NCBI GenBank assembly: GCA_016793185.1
Contig: JAEUIK010000731.1
Coordinates: forward strand, 1-7,835
Source of the DNA: Planctomycetaceae bacterium
Lineage (GTDB): Bacteria > Planctomycetota > Planctomycetia > Pirellulales > JAEUIK01
DNA length: 7,835 nt
Direction of reading: 5' to 3'
Below, in pieces: positions 5,801 to 7,835 of this stretch (position 1 is its first letter; each line of letters starts with the position of its first letter). The notes beneath the pieces were generated by a model. That model saw only the letters and a list, made by a program, of their open reading frames with translations. It was not told the origin of the DNA and did no database searches. The position numbers and the translations under genes are program-made.

Positions 5801-5822
5801 GTTCCATTCGCGCGAACGGAAC
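5801..5822. promoter_or_regulatory. 22-bp palindrome, candidate activator binding site (UAS)
   Basis: GTTCCaTTCGCGCGAAcGGAAC is a palindrome with one mismatched pair (20 of 22 bases symmetric). Its centre lies about 143 bases upstream of the predicted P-II start, within the 80-150 bp range usual for enhancers of NtrC-type activators. The flanks CAGGTTC and GAACCTG add a further, offset symmetry (5794-5825). The remaining gene-free stretch 5563-6022 has a small GAGTC/GACTC repeat (5621-5638), a CCCCCG/CGGGGG hairpin (5840-5860) and a 12-bp palindrome (5947-5958), but no credible coding frame. Confidence 0.5.
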
Positions 5823-5946
5823 CTGAAACTCCCGCCTCGCCCCCGGTAGCCGTGCGGGGGAATCCGCGATAACCCCTGGGCGTGCGGCGATTTACAACCG
5901 GCGCCCGAGTCTCATGCGCCCGCTTTCGCGCTCCTGAGGCGCGCGC

Positions 5947-5958
5947 CACACGCGTGTG
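5947..5958. repeat. Perfect 12-bp palindrome CACACGCGTGTG
   Basis: This short perfect palindrome lies 65 bases after the stop of the sigma-54 activator gene. It could be a second protein-binding site for the P-II control region or chance in GC-rich DNA. It lacks a T tract, and I see no clear terminator for the activator gene. Confidence 0.25.
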
Positions 5959-6022
5959 ACAGCCAGCAGAGACGAACGCCGCGGCGGCCAGGCCCGAACG
6001 ACTCCCGGCGGCGGCGAGGCCG

Positions 6023-7417
<1,395 letters not shown>

Positions 7418-7568
7418 GCCGACAAACGGTGCCGCCGCCGCGCCGCCTACGCGCGTTCGAGAAAACCAACGTACCGAGATATACTCTGCCAGAAGAGTTA
7501 CCATCGTAGCGTCCCCTGGCGCGTCCGAACACGAGAACCGCCGCAGAAAATCGAGGGTTTTGCTCCTT
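7418..7568. promoter_or_regulatory. Divergent promoter region, activator / ceramidase-like gene
   Basis: The two divergent starts are 151 bases apart, so both promoters should lie here. On the minus strand a GTATATC element near 7478-7484 could be a -10 box, but no good -35 accompanies it. GAGGG at 7553-7557 is a weak, slightly distant ribosome site for the + strand gene. I see no sigma-54 box. Confidence 0.3.
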
Positions 7569-7835
7569 ATGAATCATCATCGACTTCAGGGGCTCGGCCG
7601 AGTGGCCCTCTCACTTGCACTGGCGCTCGCGGGGATGCTGGGAGGGAACGGAGCCGGCGCCGCGGCGGCGGAGTGGAAGGCCGGTACGGCGCGGGCCAAG
7701 ATCACCCCCGAGAAGCCCCTCTGGATGTCGGGCTACGCCTCCCGGGATCGCCCTGCCGAAGGAACGCTGCACGACCTGTGGGCCAAAGTCCTCGTGCTTG
7801 ACGATGGCCACGAAGAGAAGCTCATCCTCGTCACG
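7569..7835 (+). CDS. Secreted neutral/alkaline ceramidase-like protein, N-terminal 89 residues
   Basis: The gene runs off the right edge of the window without a stop. The product begins with a signal peptide: positively charged MNHHRLQGLGR, hydrophobic VALSLALALAGML, then an Ala-rich stretch with a likely cleavage before EWKAG. After it, KAGTARAKITPEKPLWMSGY (38-57) and GTLHDLWAKVLVLDDG (65-80) fit the start of the neutral/alkaline non-lysosomal ceramidase N-terminal domain (pattern 'aG.a...ITP....m.GY..R....G..D.L.a.alvldd'). Such domains are common in planctomycete secreted proteins, where the true substrate is often unknown. The catalytic residues would lie beyond the window, so activity cannot be judged. 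The gene is divergent from the sigma-54 activator. The ATG at 7569 is preceded by GAGGG at 11 bases. Confidence 0.75.
   Translation, partial: MNHHRLQGLGRVALSLALALAGMLGGNGAGAAAAEWKAGTARAKITPEKPLWMSGYASRDRPAEGTLHDLWAKVLVLDDGHEEKLILVT

Noticed and set aside
5659..5949. 96-codon minus frame between the activator and P-II genes
   Set aside because: There is no ribosome site, the composition is random-looking, and it overlaps the sigma-54 promoter and palindrome. I treat the region as regulatory.

Overview
The window is a GC-rich stretch of bacterial chromosome. The mix of genes (a stand-alone FIST sensor protein, a ceramidase-like secreted protein, an NtrC-type sigma-54 activator, a single-domain SCP2 protein and a divergent MFS permease) and the codon use suggest a planctomycete, perhaps of the Pirellulales type. 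That assignment is inferred from gene content and style. No rRNA or marker gene is present to prove it.

Layout from left to right. (a) 94-420 (+) encodes a small SCP2 sterol-carrier-like protein and is closed by an intrinsic terminator. (b) 604-1803 (+) encodes a FIST_N/FIST_C sensory protein. It is convergent with (c) 1822-3321 (-), a 12-TM MFS transporter, with only 18 bp between the stop codons. (d) 3617-3942 (+) holds what looks like a free-standing structured RNA gene. It has a -35/-10 promoter, about 290 nt of nested hairpins and a strong intrinsic terminator. Inside it is a 17-base run complementary to the 3' end of 16S rRNA, placed 8 nt before a 10-codon ORF. I do not recognise this RNA, and it is the most interesting item here. 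(e) 4001-4569 (-) is a type II toxin-antitoxin pair (RelE/ParE-like toxin, addiction-module antitoxin) with overlapping ends. (f) 4739-4996 (-) is an unrecognised 85-residue protein in a less GC-rich patch. (g) 5224-5562 (-) encodes a P-II nitrogen regulatory protein with its own terminator. It has a near-consensus sigma-54 promoter and a 22-bp palindrome at enhancer distance upstream. (h) 6023-7417 (-) encodes an NtrC-family sigma-54 activator whose receiver domain has lost the phospho-acceptor aspartate. (i) 7569 to the right edge (+) is the start of a secreted ceramidase-like protein, cut by the window end.

How the parts may work together. The P-II gene, its sigma-54-type promoter, the upstream palindrome and the adjacent sigma-54 activator form a plausible nitrogen-control unit, although regulation of P-II by this particular activator is inference. 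The other genes look like independent transcription units. The toxin-antitoxin pair, the orphan protein and the RNA gene between the MFS and P-II genes form an accessory-looking segment.
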